Positions 35,036-44,512 are shown, counted from the first letter of the stretch. The stretch: 64,000 bases of DNA from Actinomycetospora sp. NBRC 106378 (GCF_030269685.1 NZ_BSTT01000003.1:62001-126000), one strand, 5' to 3'. Notes: generated by a model not told the origin, from the sequence alone. Numbers and translations are program-made.

Positions 35036-36744
35036 CCGCCGCCCGTACCGACGACACCGGCGACTGGCTGGTCTGTGCCGGCTGCCGGACCCTGCTCTAC
35101 GCCCGCCGCTTCCGCCGCCACCGCCAGGTCTGCCCGGACTGCGGTCACCACGCCCCGTTGACCGCCCCGGACCGCGTCGCCGACCTGTTCGACGAGGGCA
35201 CCGCCCGCACCTGGGAGCCGACCGCCACCGACGTCGACCCGCTCGGCTTCGTCGACAGCCGCCCCTACCCGCAGCGCGTCGTCGAGGCCCGCGCCCGCAC
35301 CGGCCTCGACGAGGGCGTGCTCTGCGTCCGCGGCACCATCGCGGGCCGGTCCGTCGTCGCCGCCGTCATGGACTTCCGCTTCCTCGGCGGCAGCCTCGGT
35401 GCCGCGGTGGGCGAGCGCATCACCGCCGCCGCCGAGGCCGCGCTGGCGCAGCGGGCCCCCCTGCTGCTGGTGTGCGCCTCCGGCGGTGCCCGCATGCAGG
35501 AGGGCGTCGTCGCCCTCATGCAGATGGCGAAGACCGTCGCGGCGCTGCAGGCCCTCGACGAGGCGGGGGTCCTGACGATCTCGCTGGTCACCGACCCCAC
35601 CTACGGCGGCGTCGCGGCCTCCTTCGCCACGCTCGCCGACGTGGTGATCGCCGAGCCCGGTGCCCGCCTGGGCTTCGCCGGCCGCCGCGTCATCGAGCAG
35701 ACCATCCGCGAGGAGCTGCCCGAGGGCTTCCAGACCGCGGAGTTCCTGCTCGCCCACGGCATGCTCGACCTCATCGTGCCCCGCCCCGAGCTGCGCACCA
35801 CGATCGGCCGGCTGCTCGGCGCCGCGTCCGGCGGCGGGCCCCGGCCGCTGCGCACCTCCCCGCTCGTCACCGATCCCACGGCCCTCCCCGAGCGCGACCC
35901 GTGGGAGGCGGTGCGCCTCGCCCGCCGCCTCGGGCGCCCGACGACGCTGGACTACCTCACCCACGTCGTCGAGGACTTCGTCGAGCTCCACGGCGACCGT
36001 CGCCACGGCGACGACCCGGCCATCGTCGCGGGGCTCGGCCGCCTCGACGGCCGGCCGGTCGCCGTCGTCGGGACCCAGAAGGGCCACGACGCGGCCGCCC
36101 TCGCCGCCCGCGGCTACGGCATGTCCGGCCCGGCCGGCTACCGCAAGGCCGCCCGGGTGATGACGCTGGCCGCGAAGCTCGGCCTGCCGGTGGTCACCCT
36201 CATCGACACCGCCGGCGCCTACCCGGGCGTCGCCGCCGAGGAGCAGGGCCAGGCGCTCGCGATCGCCGAGAACATCGGGCTCATGGCGTCGCTGCCGGTG
36301 CCGGTCGTCGCCGTCGTCACCGGGGAGGGCGGCAGCGGGGGAGCGCTCGCGCTCGCCGTCGCCGACCGCGTCCTCGCCTGCGCGAACGCCGTCTACTCGG
36401 TGATCAGCGCCGAGGGCTGCGCCTCCATCCTCTGGAAGGACGCCGCGCAGGCCCCGCGCGCCGCGGCCGCGCTGCAGGTCGACGCCCGCGCCCTGCTGCG
36501 GCTCGGGATCGTCGACGGCGTGCTGCCCGAGCCCGGCGACGGCGCCGACTCCGACCACCTCGTCGCCGCGCGCACCCTGCGCGACGCCGTCTCCGCCGCC
36601 CTGCAGGGCCTCGAGGGTCACGACGGCGGGTCGCTCGTCGCGTCCCGCCGGGCCCGGTTCCGCGCCTACGGCGCCGAGACCGCGCTCGGGGCCGTCGAGA
36701 CCGGATCCACCGCCGTGATCACCGACGTCCGGGAGTCCGCGTGA
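35032..36744 (+). CDS. accDA: Acetyl-CoA carboxylase carboxyltransferase, fused beta-alpha (AccDA)
   Basis: This 570-aa single chain joins both carboxyltransferase subunits. The AccD half (about 1-265) starts with a zinc ribbon [20 protein letters not shown] plus CPDC and holds [18 protein letters not shown]. The AccA half (about 290-570) has [15 protein letters not shown] and [19 protein letters not shown]. It transfers CO2 from carboxybiotin to acetyl-CoA to form malonyl-CoA. It is of the plastid/E. coli type rather than the PccB-like type usual in actinobacteria, which suggests a dedicated supply for the neighbouring synthase. ATG 35032 overlaps the PfaD stop. Confidence 0.94.
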   Translation: MTAARTDDTGDWLVCAGCRTLLYARRFRRHRQVCPDCGHHAPLTAPDRVADLFDEGTARTWEPTATDVDPLGFVDSRPYPQRVVEARARTGLDEGVLCVRGTIAGRSVVAAVMDFRFLGGSLGAAVGERITAAAEAALAQRAPLLLVCASGGARMQEGVVALMQMAKTVAALQALDEAGVLTISLVTDPTYGGVAASFATLADVVIAEPGARLGFAGRRVIEQTIREELPEGFQTAEFLLAHGMLDLIVPRPELRTTIGRLLGAASGGGPRPLRTSPLVTDPTALPERDPWEAVRLARRLGRPTTLDYLTHVVEDFVELHGDRRHGDDPAIVAGLGRLDGRPVAVVGTQKGHDAAALAARGYGMSGPAGYRKAARVMTLAAKLGLPVVTLIDTAGAYPGVAAEEQGQALAIAENIGLMASLPVPVVAVVTGEGGSGGALALAVADRVLACANAVYSVISAEGCASILWKDAAQAPRAAAALQVDARALLRLGIVDGVLPEPGDGADSDHLVAARTLRDAVSAALQGLEGHDGGSLVASRRARFRAYGAETALGAVETGSTAVITDVRESA

Positions 36745-37298
36745 GCACCCCGCCCCATGTCAGCGGTGGCACACGGCTGACGCCCGACGTCAGCAGCGCG
36801 CCACCGTCGCACGACGGTCCCGTCCCGTCGCCCGCCGACCTGGACGCCGTCCTCACCGTCCTGGTCCGGCACGTCCGCGACCTGGCCGGCCTCGGCACGG
36901 TCCGGATCGCCGCCGGCGCGGTGACCCTCGAGGTCGGGCCGGCCACGACGGCAGAAGTCGCACCGGCGCCCGTCGTCAGGAACCCGCCTCCGGTGCTCGC
37001 AGCGGTGCCGGACCCGGAGCCCCCTGTCGGCGTGCTCGATCGCTCTGTCGGGCCGGACGGACCGACCGTGTGCTCGACGACCGTGGGCGTGTTCTACCGG
37101 GCCGCCGAGCCCGGGGCCGCGCCCTTCGTCGCCGAGGGCGACACCGTCGCCGTCGGGCAGCAGATCGGGATCGTCGAGGCGATGAAGCTGATGATCCCCC
37201 TCGAGTCCGACCGCGCCGGGACGATCGCGGAGATCCTCGTCGGCGACGGCGACGCCGTGGAGCACGGCCAGCCGGTGCTGCGTCTGGCGTCCTCGTGA
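36741..37298 (+). CDS. accB: Biotin carboxyl carrier protein of acetyl-CoA carboxylase
   Basis: This 185-aa BCCP has a C-terminal biotinyl domain with the biotinylated Lys149 in [14 protein letters not shown] and the preceding thumb-like stretch [20 protein letters not shown], as in AccB. The N-terminal 70 residues include an inverted-repeat-encoded stretch and a [18 protein letters not shown] helix; the linker is proline rich. GTG 36741 overlaps the AccDA stop by 4 bp. No biotin ligase gene is in the window. Confidence 0.93.
   Translation: MSTPPHVSGGTRLTPDVSSAPPSHDGPVPSPADLDAVLTVLVRHVRDLAGLGTVRIAAGAVTLEVGPATTAEVAPAPVVRNPPPVLAAVPDPEPPVGVLDRSVGPDGPTVCSTTVGVFYRAAEPGAAPFVAEGDTVAVGQQIGIVEAMKLMIPLESDRAGTIAEILVGDGDAVEHGQPVLRLASS
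36764..36806. repeat. 18-bp imperfect inverted repeat at the start of accB
   Basis: CGGTGGCACACGGCTGAC (36764-36781) and GTCAGCAGCGCGCCACCG (36789-36806) pair at 15 of 18 positions with a 7-bp loop. It begins 8 codons after the accB start and is translated. It could be another inserted palindromic element or an mRNA structure. Confidence 0.6.
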
Positions 37299-38644
37299 AG
37301 AAGGTGCTGGTCGCGAACCGCGGCGAGATCGCGGTCCGCGTGATCCGGGCGTGCCGAGACCTCGGGCTCGGCACCGTCGCGGTCCACTCGGCCGCCGACC
37401 GCGACTCACTCGCGGTGCGCCTGGCCGACGAGTCGGTGCAGGTCGGGCCGGCCGCAGCGCGGGCGAGCTACCTCAACATCCCGGCGCTCGTCGAGGCCGC
37501 CCGCATCCGGGGCGCGGACGCCGTGCACCCCGGGTACGGCTTCCTCTCCGAGAACCCCGACTTCGCCGAGGTGTGCACAGCCGAGGGCCTCACGTTCATC
37601 GGGCCACCCGCGCCGGTGATCGAGGCGCTGGGCGACAAGGCCCGCGCCCGGGCCACCGCGATCGAGGCGGGTCTGCCGCTGCTGCCCGGCTCCCGCGGCG
37701 AGCTGGCCGACGTCGACGCCGCGCAGTCCCTGGCCGACGAGATCGGCTACCCGGTCATCGTCAAGGCGGTCGCCGGTGGGGGTGGGCGCGGGATGGCGGT
37801 GGTGCGCCGGTCGGAGGACCTCGCGCGGGCGTGGGCCGAGACCCGTGCCGCCGCCGTCGCCGTGTTCCGCGACGGCCGATTGTTCCTCGAGCGCTACCTC
37901 GACTCCGCCCGGCACGTCGAGGTGCAGATCCTCGCCGACGCCCACGGGCATGCGGTGCACCTCGGGACCCGCGACTGCACCCTGCAGCGCCGCCACCAGA
38001 AGCTCGTCGAGGAGTGCCCGGCGCCCGCCCTGCCGCCGTCGTTCCTCGCCGAGATCGCCGACGCCGCGGTCCGGATGGTGCAGGCGTCGGGCTACGTGGG
38101 CGCGGGCACCGTGGAGTTCCTGGTCGACCCCTCCGGCCCGGCGTTCTTCTTCATGGAGGTCAACTGCCGGCTGCAGGTCGAGCACCCGGTCACCGAGATC
38201 GCGACCGGCATGGACCTCGTCGCCGAGCAGCTGCGGGTCGCCGCGGGGGAGCCGCTCGGGTTCACCCAGGCCGACCTCGTGGTCCGCGGCGCCGCCGTCG
38301 AGTGCCGCATCAACTGCGAGGACCCGGCCCGCGGCTTCGTGCCCACCCCCGGTGTCATCGAGCGCTGCGAACTGCCGGGCGGCGCGTTCGTGCGGGTCGA
38401 CACCCACGTGCACGCCGGCTACCGCGTGCCCGCCGCCTACGACTCCCTGCTCGCCAAGGTCGTCGTCTGGGCCCCCGACCGGGAGCGCGCCTTCGCCCGC
38501 ATGCGCGGCGCCCTCTCCGAGGTCCGCATCGAGGGTCCCGGCATCGCGACGACGGCGGGCTTCCTGCGTGACCTGCTCGACCACCCCCGCGTCGTCGCGG
38601 TGGAGCACGACACCGGCCTCATCGGCGAGGTCGTCGGCGCCTGA
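37295..38644 (+). CDS. accC: Biotin carboxylase of acetyl-CoA carboxylase
   Basis: This 449-aa ATP-grasp biotin carboxylase starts [34 protein letters not shown] is the ATP lid, EVQILADAHGHAVHLGTRDC and RRHQKLVEECPAPAL are conserved, and EVNCRLQVEHPVTE holds the catalytic Glu/Asn/Arg set. It is a stand-alone AccC, not the BC-BCCP fusion common in actinobacteria. GTG 37295 overlaps the accB stop by 4 bp. A 96-bp gap to the desaturase follows. Confidence 0.95.
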   Translation: MKKVLVANRGEIAVRVIRACRDLGLGTVAVHSAADRDSLAVRLADESVQVGPAAARASYLNIPALVEAARIRGADAVHPGYGFLSENPDFAEVCTAEGLTFIGPPAPVIEALGDKARARATAIEAGLPLLPGSRGELADVDAAQSLADEIGYPVIVKAVAGGGGRGMAVVRRSEDLARAWAETRAAAVAVFRDGRLFLERYLDSARHVEVQILADAHGHAVHLGTRDCTLQRRHQKLVEECPAPALPPSFLAEIADAAVRMVQASGYVGAGTVEFLVDPSGPAFFFMEVNCRLQVEHPVTEIATGMDLVAEQLRVAAGEPLGFTQADLVVRGAAVECRINCEDPARGFVPTPGVIERCELPGGAFVRVDTHVHAGYRVPAAYDSLLAKVVVWAPDRERAFARMRGALSEVRIEGPGIATTAGFLRDLLDHPRVVAVEHDTGLIGEVVGA

Positions 38645-38740
38645 CCTATCGCGCGAGTGCTCCTCCCTCTGCGCCGACCACCGACCCGTCCGGCGCACCA
38701 CGATCGGTTCCGACGCCCCAGCCCCTCCCCGGAGCTCCCC

Positions 38741-39682
38741 ATGGTCGACACGACCGCCGTCCCCCGTGAGCCTGCCCGCAGGACGATCAGCAACCCCTAC
38801 CTGCACCGCCTGCAGCGCCGGCACTTCCTCCTCTTCGACGTCGCCCCGATCGCCGGCACCGCCGCCGCGCTCGCCCTGATCCCCGTGCTGCCGTTCGGGG
38901 CCACCGAGATCGGGCTGCTGATCGGGATGTGGATCGTCACCGGCCTCGGGATCACCGTCGGCTACCACCGGCTGTTCACCCACCGCACGTTCACCGCCTC
39001 GCCCCTGACCCGCACCGCCCTCGCGATCGCCGGGTCGATGGCCGGGCAGGGCGGGGTCGTGTCGTGGGTCGCCATCCACCGCCGCCACCACGAGTGCAGC
39101 GACCGGGAGGGCGACCCGCACTCGCCGAACCTCTCCGGCGACGGGCTGCGCGGCGTGCTCCGCGGCCTCGTGCACTCGCACTTCCTGTGGATGCGCCGCC
39201 ACGAGTACCCCAACATCGCCCACTACGCGCCCGACCTGCTGCGCGACCGCCGCGTCGTCGCCGTCGGCCGGCGCTACTACACGTGGGTCCTCGTCGGCCT
39301 CGCCCTGCCCACCGTGATCGGCGGGCTGGTGCACCTGTCCTGGACGGGCGCGGTGTCCGGGCTGCTCTGGGGCGGCCTCGTCCGCATCTTCGTGCTCGAG
39401 CACATCATCTGGGCGATCAACAGCTTCCTGCACCGCTGGGGCACGAAGCCCTACGACTCCCGCGAGAACAGCCGCAACGGCGGGGTGTTCGCCCTGCTGA
39501 CCTTCGGCGAGTCCTGGCACAACAACCACCACGCGTTCCCGGAGTCGCCCACGTTCGGGCTCCAGTGGTACCGGCTCGACCCGGGCTTCTGGCTCATCCG
39601 CTCCCTCCAGGCGGTCGGCCTCGTCCGGGACCTGAAGACCCCCAGCGCCGACCGCATCGCCTCGAAGAAGGTCACCGCATGA
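38741..39682 (+). CDS. Acyl-CoA/acyl-lipid delta-9-type fatty acid desaturase
   Basis: This 313-aa membrane di-iron desaturase has the three His boxes HRLFTH (76-81), HRRHH (113-117) and HNNHH (in GESWHNNHHAFP). Hydrophobic segments at about 33-52, 57-73, 95-107 and a pair near 190-230 give four membrane spans. It places a cis double bond in an acyl chain. In the operon it may act on the synthase product or precursor before the methyltransferase. ATG 38741 follows GGAG; the in-frame upstream start would extend into the 96-bp gap. Confidence 0.95.
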   Translation: MVDTTAVPREPARRTISNPYLHRLQRRHFLLFDVAPIAGTAAALALIPVLPFGATEIGLLIGMWIVTGLGITVGYHRLFTHRTFTASPLTRTALAIAGSMAGQGGVVSWVAIHRRHHECSDREGDPHSPNLSGDGLRGVLRGLVHSHFLWMRRHEYPNIAHYAPDLLRDRRVVAVGRRYYTWVLVGLALPTVIGGLVHLSWTGAVSGLLWGGLVRIFVLEHIIWAINSFLHRWGTKPYDSRENSRNGGVFALLTFGESWHNNHHAFPESPTFGLQWYRLDPGFWLIRSLQAVGLVRDLKTPSADRIASKKVTA

Positions 39683-39936
39683 GCACCGGTCCGGACACCG
39701 CCGAGATCCTCACCTGGGCCCGCGGGTACCTCGCCGACCTCCTCGGCACCGACCCGACCGCCCTCGACCCGCACGCCGACTTCGACCAGCTCGGAGTCGA
39801 CTCCGCCCTCGCGGTCTCGCTGCTCATGGAGATCGAGGGCCGCTACGGGGTGGACGTCCCGCCCGAGTCGCTGTTCGAGAACCCGACACTGGCGGCGGTG
39901 GCCGCGATCGTGGCCGCCGAGCGGGCACCGGCGTGA
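39679..39936 (+). CDS. Acyl carrier protein (discrete, DSA motif)
   Basis: This 85-aa carrier protein has the phosphopantetheine site at Ser42 in LGVDSALAVSLLMEIE, so the usual DSL reads DSA. PESLFENPTLAAVAAIV is the helix III region typical of PKS-type ACPs. The 4-bp overlaps with the desaturase and methyltransferase genes suggest it carries the chain during modification or receives the acyl group from the FAAL at 42854. Confidence 0.93.
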   Translation: MSTGPDTAEILTWARGYLADLLGTDPTALDPHADFDQLGVDSALAVSLLMEIEGRYGVDVPPESLFENPTLAAVAAIVAAERAPA

Positions 39937-40787
39937 CCCTGTCCGCCGCGGCCGCCGTCCGGCACCACTACGACGTCGGCAACGACTTCTACCGCCTCTG
40001 GCTCGACCCCGGGCTCACCTACTCCTGCGCCCTGCCCGCGGGTCCCGACGACGGGCTCGCCGCAGCCCAGGCCCGCAAGGTCGCCCACCACCTCGACGCC
40101 GTCGGACCCTGTCGGCATCTGCTCGACGTCGGGTGCGGCTGGGGAGGAGTCCTCGACGCGGCCCTCGAGCGGGGCACGCGGACCGCGGTCGGGCTCACCC
40201 TCGCCGAGGAGCAGGCGGCGCACGTCCGGGCCACCGCCCGGCCCGGCGTCGAGGTCCGGGTGGAGAACTGGACCGACCACGAGCCCGACGCGCCCTACGA
40301 CGGCATCGTCTCCGTCGGCGCCCTCGAACACTTCGCCCGCCCCGAGGACGACGACGAGCGCCGCGTCGGGCGCTACCGCGACTTCCTCACCCGCTGCCGC
40401 GACTGGCTCGTCCCCGGCGGCGTGCTCTCCCTGCAGACCATCGCCTACGGCTCGATGGACCGCAGCGAGGCGAGCGCCTTCATCCAGCAGGACATCTTCC
40501 CCGCCGCCGACCTGCCGTCGCTCGTCGACCTCGCCCGCGCCGCCGACGGTCTGATGGAGGTGCGCACGCTGCGCGACGACCGCCCGCACTACGCCTGGAC
40601 CTGCGAACGCTGGCTGGCCAACCTCCGGGCGCACCGGGACGAGGCGGTCGCCCTGGTCGGCGAGGAGGTCACCGCACGCTACGAGCGCTACCTGCTGCAG
40701 TCCGCCCTGGGCTTCCGCATGGGGCGGATCGGGCTGCTGCGGATGGTCCTCGCGCCGCGGCAGCGGGCCTGGGGTGCGCTCCGGTGA
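39933..40787 (+). CDS. Cyclopropane/mycolic-acid-synthase-like SAM methyltransferase
   Basis: This 284-aa methyltransferase starts with the family signature VRHHYDVGNDFYRLWLDPG and YSCA, then SAM motif I LLDVGCGWGGVLDAAL. FIQQDIFPAADLPS is another CFA-family motif. The length fits mycobacterial CmaA-type enzymes (about 287 aa), shorter than E. coli Cfa. It would add a methylene or methyl group at a cis double bond, such as one made by the adjacent desaturase. The GTG start overlaps the ACP stop. Confidence 0.93.
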   Translation: MTLSAAAAVRHHYDVGNDFYRLWLDPGLTYSCALPAGPDDGLAAAQARKVAHHLDAVGPCRHLLDVGCGWGGVLDAALERGTRTAVGLTLAEEQAAHVRATARPGVEVRVENWTDHEPDAPYDGIVSVGALEHFARPEDDDERRVGRYRDFLTRCRDWLVPGGVLSLQTIAYGSMDRSEASAFIQQDIFPAADLPSLVDLARAADGLMEVRTLRDDRPHYAWTCERWLANLRAHRDEAVALVGEEVTARYERYLLQSALGFRMGRIGLLRMVLAPRQRAWGALR

Positions 40788-42022
40788 CCGCGTCGGGCGC
40801 CGTCCGGTTCAACCCGTTCGACCCGGCCTTCCGCGCCGATCCCTACCCGCAGTACCGGGCGCTGCGCGAGCACGCCCCGGTCCACCGGGCCTTCGGGATG
40901 TGGGTCCTGACCCGCCACGCCGACGTCACCGTGGTGCTCCGCGACCGCACGGCCTCGGTCGGGCTCGTCCCCGACCTCGTCGAGCGCCAGACCGCCCGAT
41001 CCGCGGCCCGGACGACCGTGGCGCCGGAGTCGCTCATGCGGATCTCCCGGCTCGCCCGTACCTCGCTGGTGTTCACCGACGACCCCGCCCACCAGCGCCT
41101 CCGGGCCCTGACCGGCCGGACGTTCGGGCCCCGCACCCTCGAGGCGCTCCGGCCCGGGATCGTCGCCGAGGCCCGCCGGCTCGCCACCGCGCTGCGGCTC
41201 GACGGCGGCGGCGACGCGGTCACCGACCTCGCGGCACCGCTGCCGCTCGCGGTGCTGGTCGACGCGCTCGGACTGCCGCCCGAGCGGCGCGGGGACGTGG
41301 CGGACTGGACCCACCGCATCCGGTTCCTGCTCGAGCCGGGGCTGCTCACCGCCGACGACCTGCCGGACGTCGCGGACGCCGTCGACGCGTTCGCCGCCAC
41401 CCTGCACGACGTCGCCGCCGCCCGTCGTCGCGATCCACGCGAGGACCTCCTCGGCAGCCTGGCCGCCGCCCGCACCCCCGACGGTGATCGGCTCGACGAC
41501 GAGGAGCTCGTCCTCGTCGCGATCATGACGTGCGTCGCCGGGCTCGAGACCACCGCCGCTCTGCTGGGCAACGGCCTGCACGCCCTGCTGGCCCACCCCG
41601 ACCAGGCCGCCCTCCTGCGCGCCGAGCCGCACCGCCTCCGGGACGCGGTCGCCGAGCTGCTCCGCTTCGACAGCCCGTTGCAGCTCACCCGACGTGCGAC
41701 GACGCGGGAGACCGTGCTCGGCGACGCCGTCGTCCCCGCCGGCGCGTCGGTGCTGCTCTGCCTCGGCGCCGCGAACCGGGACCCGGAGGTCTTCGTGGAC
41801 CCGGACGTCCTCGACGTCACCCGCACCGCGGGCGCCCACCTGGCCTACGGCCGCGGGCTGCACGGCTGCGTCGGCGCGTCGCTGGCGAGCCTCGTCGCCG
41901 AGGTCGCGCTCCGCGAGCTCCTGCTGCTCCCGGGGACCCTCCGGCCGGCCGGACCGGTGACCTGGCAGGAGCACAGCCAGATCGTCCGCGCCGTCGCGCA
42001 CCTGCCGGTGGTCCTGCGGTGA
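40784..42022 (+). CDS. Cytochrome P450 of the lipid operon
   Basis: This 412-aa P450 has I-helix VAGLETTAAL, K-helix ELLRFDSP, and heme loop AYGRGLHGCVGASLA with Cys362. The usual Phe seven residues before Cys is Tyr. It probably hydroxylates the ACP-bound or free acyl chain. The redox partner is not encoded next to it; the reductase at 50589 is one candidate. GTG 40784 overlaps the methyltransferase stop. Confidence 0.94.
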   Translation: MTASGAVRFNPFDPAFRADPYPQYRALREHAPVHRAFGMWVLTRHADVTVVLRDRTASVGLVPDLVERQTARSAARTTVAPESLMRISRLARTSLVFTDDPAHQRLRALTGRTFGPRTLEALRPGIVAEARRLATALRLDGGGDAVTDLAAPLPLAVLVDALGLPPERRGDVADWTHRIRFLLEPGLLTADDLPDVADAVDAFAATLHDVAAARRRDPREDLLGSLAAARTPDGDRLDDEELVLVAIMTCVAGLETTAALLGNGLHALLAHPDQAALLRAEPHRLRDAVAELLRFDSPLQLTRRATTRETVLGDAVVPAGASVLLCLGAANRDPEVFVDPDVLDVTRTAGAHLAYGRGLHGCVGASLASLVAEVALRELLLLPGTLRPAGPVTWQEHSQIVRAVAHLPVVLR

Positions 42023-42870
42023 GCCGTCGGTCCTGGCTGCGGCGTTCCGACGACGGGGATGCGCGGCTCACGCTGGTCTGTCTGCCGCACGCCGGCGCGG
42101 GCGCCTCGTCGTTCGCGCGGTGGCCGGCGCTGGTCGGGCCGGACGTGCGGGTCGTGCGGGCGCAGCTGCCCGGGCGGGAGGAGGTCGCCCACGAGGAGCC
42201 GGTCCGCCGGGTCGCCGACGCGGTCGCGGGCCTCGGCCCCGACGTCGCACGCCTGGCCGCCACCGGGCCGGTCGCCCTGTACGGGCACAGCATGGGAGCG
42301 CTCGTCGCCTACGAGCTCACGCGGGCGCTCGTCGCGCTCGACCTTCCGCCGGTGCACCTCGCGGTGTCCGGCCGCCGCGCCCCGCACCTGCCCCGGCGGT
42401 TCCCGCTGATGCACCTGCTGCCCGACGAGGAGTTCCTCGAGCGCCTCGACGCCATGGCGGTCACCCCCGAGGGACCGCCCCCGCCGGCCCGTTCGGCCGC
42501 CAACCGGCGCTACGCCCTGCGCGTGGCGCGCGCCGACCTGGAGCTGGGCGAGACCTACGCGCACCGGGGACCGCCGTTCGACGTGCCGGTCTCCGCCTTC
42601 GTGGGGGAGTACGACCCGGTCGTCGACCTCGCCGAGACGCTGGCGTGGAGCGAGGTCACCCGGGGCCCGTTCCGCGCCCGCCGCCTGCCCGGCGGACACC
42701 TGCTCGACCAGTCGGCCCGCGTCGCGCTGGTCGACGCCCTGCGGGCGGACTGGGCAGCCCTCGTCCCCACTCCCCGTGGTGCGAGGGGAACCCTCGCACC
42801 ACGAGAGCGCCCGAGTCCTCCCCTCACCCGACGACCCACCACGGAGACCGCCGATGCCCGGCCCGCGTGA
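42019..42870 (+). CDS. Type II thioesterase
   Basis: This 283-aa alpha/beta thioesterase has LVCLPHAGAGASSFARW at the N-terminus (TEII signature), the nucleophile elbow YGHSMGALVAYEL and the catalytic His in PGGHLLDQ. It may edit or release chains from the synthase or ACP. The last about 30 residues (from PRGARGTLAPRERP on) are encoded by a palindromic repeat and run past the normal end of the family. The stop overlaps the FAAL start by 17 bp. Confidence 0.93.
   Translation: MSRRSWLRRSDDGDARLTLVCLPHAGAGASSFARWPALVGPDVRVVRAQLPGREEVAHEEPVRRVADAVAGLGPDVARLAATGPVALYGHSMGALVAYELTRALVALDLPPVHLAVSGRRAPHLPRRFPLMHLLPDEEFLERLDAMAVTPEGPPPPARSAANRRYALRVARADLELGETYAHRGPPFDVPVSAFVGEYDPVVDLAETLAWSEVTRGPFRARRLPGGHLLDQSARVALVDALRADWAALVPTPRGARGTLAPRERPSPPLTRRPTTETADARPA
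42778..42829. repeat. Palindromic repeat, copy A2, at the 3' end of the thioesterase gene
   Basis: GGTGCGAGGG (42778-42787) and CCCTCGCACC (42791-42800) make a perfect 10-bp stem with a GAA loop. The rest, up to CCCCTCAC, matches copy A1 at 27611-27657 at most positions. It is translated as the thioesterase C-terminal tail and would form a strong mRNA hairpin 55 bp before the FAAL start. Confidence 0.7.
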
Positions 42871-44512
42871 GGTCCTCCGCCGTCGTGCCCGCGAGACCCC
42901 CGACCGGCGCGCCTACGTCTTCCTCGGCCCGGACGGCACGGAGGTCGAGGCCCTGACCTACGGCGAGCTGCACGCCCGGGCCCGCGCGACCGCGCTGCGG
43001 CTGGCCGCCCACGCGTCCCCGGGCGACCGCGCGCTGCTGCTCTTCGCGCCCGGGCTGGACTTCCTCGTTGCGTTCTTCGGGTGCCTGGAGGCGGGCGTCA
43101 TCGCGGTGCCCGTCGCCCCGCCGCGGCGCGGGCACGTGCAGGACGCGACCCGCAGCATCGTCGCCGACGCGGAGCCCGCCGTCGTCCTCGCCGACCCCAC
43201 GACGACGGCGGAGGCCCGCGACGCGCTCGCGCCGCACCTGCCGTGGCTGCTGGTGGAGGGCGTCGCGGAGGGCCGTCCCGACGAGGGGCCCGCCGACCCC
43301 GCGAGCCCGGCCTTCCTGCAGTACACGTCCGGCTCGACGTCGGCGCCCAAGGGCGTCGTCGTCACCCACGGCAACCTCGCGGCGAACGAGGACATGATCC
43401 GCCGCGCCTTCGGCCACGACGGGACGTCGACCTTCGTCGGCTGGGCGCCGCACTTCCACGACCAGGGCCTCATCGGCAACGTCCTGCAGCCGCTGCACCT
43501 GGGCACGCTCGCCGTCCTGATGGCGCCGTCGACCTTCATCCGGCGCCCGCTGGTCTGGCCGGAGACGGTGTCGCGCTTCCGCGCCCGCACCAGCGGCGGC
43601 CCGGACTTCGCCTTCGCCGCGTGCGTCGCCGCCGCGGCCCGCTCCGGCCTGCCTGCAGGGCTCGACCTCAGCTGTTGGACGGTCGCCTTCGACGGCGCCG
43701 AACCGCTGCGCCCCTCGACCCTGCGCGGCTTCGCGGCGACGTTCGGCCCGGCCGGGTTCGACCCCGGCGCGCTCTACCCCTGCTACGGCCTCGCGGAGGC
43801 GACGCTGCTCGTCACCGGGAGCCGTCCCGGCCGTGGACCGCGGTGGCTCGGCGTCGACCCCGAGGCCCTCACCCGCGGGCGCCTCGAACCCGGGACCCGG
43901 ACGATCGTCGGGTCGGGGCAGGTGCTGCCCGGCGAGGAGGTCCGGATCGTCGACCCCGACACCGAGCACGCCTGCGCCGACGGCGAGGTCGGCGAGATCC
44001 GCGTCGCCGGCGCGCACGTCGCGGCGGGGTACTGGCGGAACGCGGCGGCGACGGACGCGACCTTCGGCGGCGGCGAGCTGCGGACCGGCGACCTCGGCGC
44101 CCTGGTCGACGGCGAGCTCTACGTCGTGGGCCGGCGCAGCGACGTCATCGTCGTCCGCGGCCGCAACCACCACCCCGGCGACCTGGAGACGACCGCGCTC
44201 GGCGCCCACCCGGCCCTCGCCCCGTCCGGTCCGGCCACCGCCGTCGCGGTCGGGCTTCCCGACGACGAGGGCGGCGGGGAACGGGTCGCCGTGGTGCTGG
44301 AGGTGCGGGACCCCGACCTCGACGAGGCCCAGGTCGTCGGAGCCGTCCGGGCCGCGGTCCTGCGCGAGCACGACCTGGCCCTCGCCGCCGTCGTCCTCAC
44401 CCGTCCCGGCGCCCTGCCCCGCACGAGCAGCGGCAAGATCCGTCGTCGGGCCGCCCGCGACGTCCACCTCACCCACGGGTTCCCCGCCCTCGTCCCGGAG
44501 GAGGTCCGATGA
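42854..44512 (+). CDS. Fatty acyl-AMP ligase of the lipid operon
   Basis: This 552-aa FAAL starts MPGPREVLRRRARETPDRRAYVFLG. The P-loop is LQYTSGSTSAPKGVVV; WAPHFHDQGLIGN, SGGPDFAFAACV and YPCYGLAEATLLV are FAAL signatures; PRTSSGKIRRR has the catalytic Lys. It probably loads a starter or exogenous fatty acid onto the discrete ACP or a synthase ACP. ATG 42854 lies within the end of the thioesterase gene; GGAG sits just upstream. Confidence 0.94.
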   Translation: MPGPREVLRRRARETPDRRAYVFLGPDGTEVEALTYGELHARARATALRLAAHASPGDRALLLFAPGLDFLVAFFGCLEAGVIAVPVAPPRRGHVQDATRSIVADAEPAVVLADPTTTAEARDALAPHLPWLLVEGVAEGRPDEGPADPASPAFLQYTSGSTSAPKGVVVTHGNLAANEDMIRRAFGHDGTSTFVGWAPHFHDQGLIGNVLQPLHLGTLAVLMAPSTFIRRPLVWPETVSRFRARTSGGPDFAFAACVAAAARSGLPAGLDLSCWTVAFDGAEPLRPSTLRGFAATFGPAGFDPGALYPCYGLAEATLLVTGSRPGRGPRWLGVDPEALTRGRLEPGTRTIVGSGQVLPGEEVRIVDPDTEHACADGEVGEIRVAGAHVAAGYWRNAAATDATFGGGELRTGDLGALVDGELYVVGRRSDVIVVRGRNHHPGDLETTALGAHPALAPSGPATAVAVGLPDDEGGGERVAVVLEVRDPDLDEAQVVGAVRAAVLREHDLALAAVVLTRPGALPRTSSGKIRRRAARDVHLTHGFPALVPEEVR

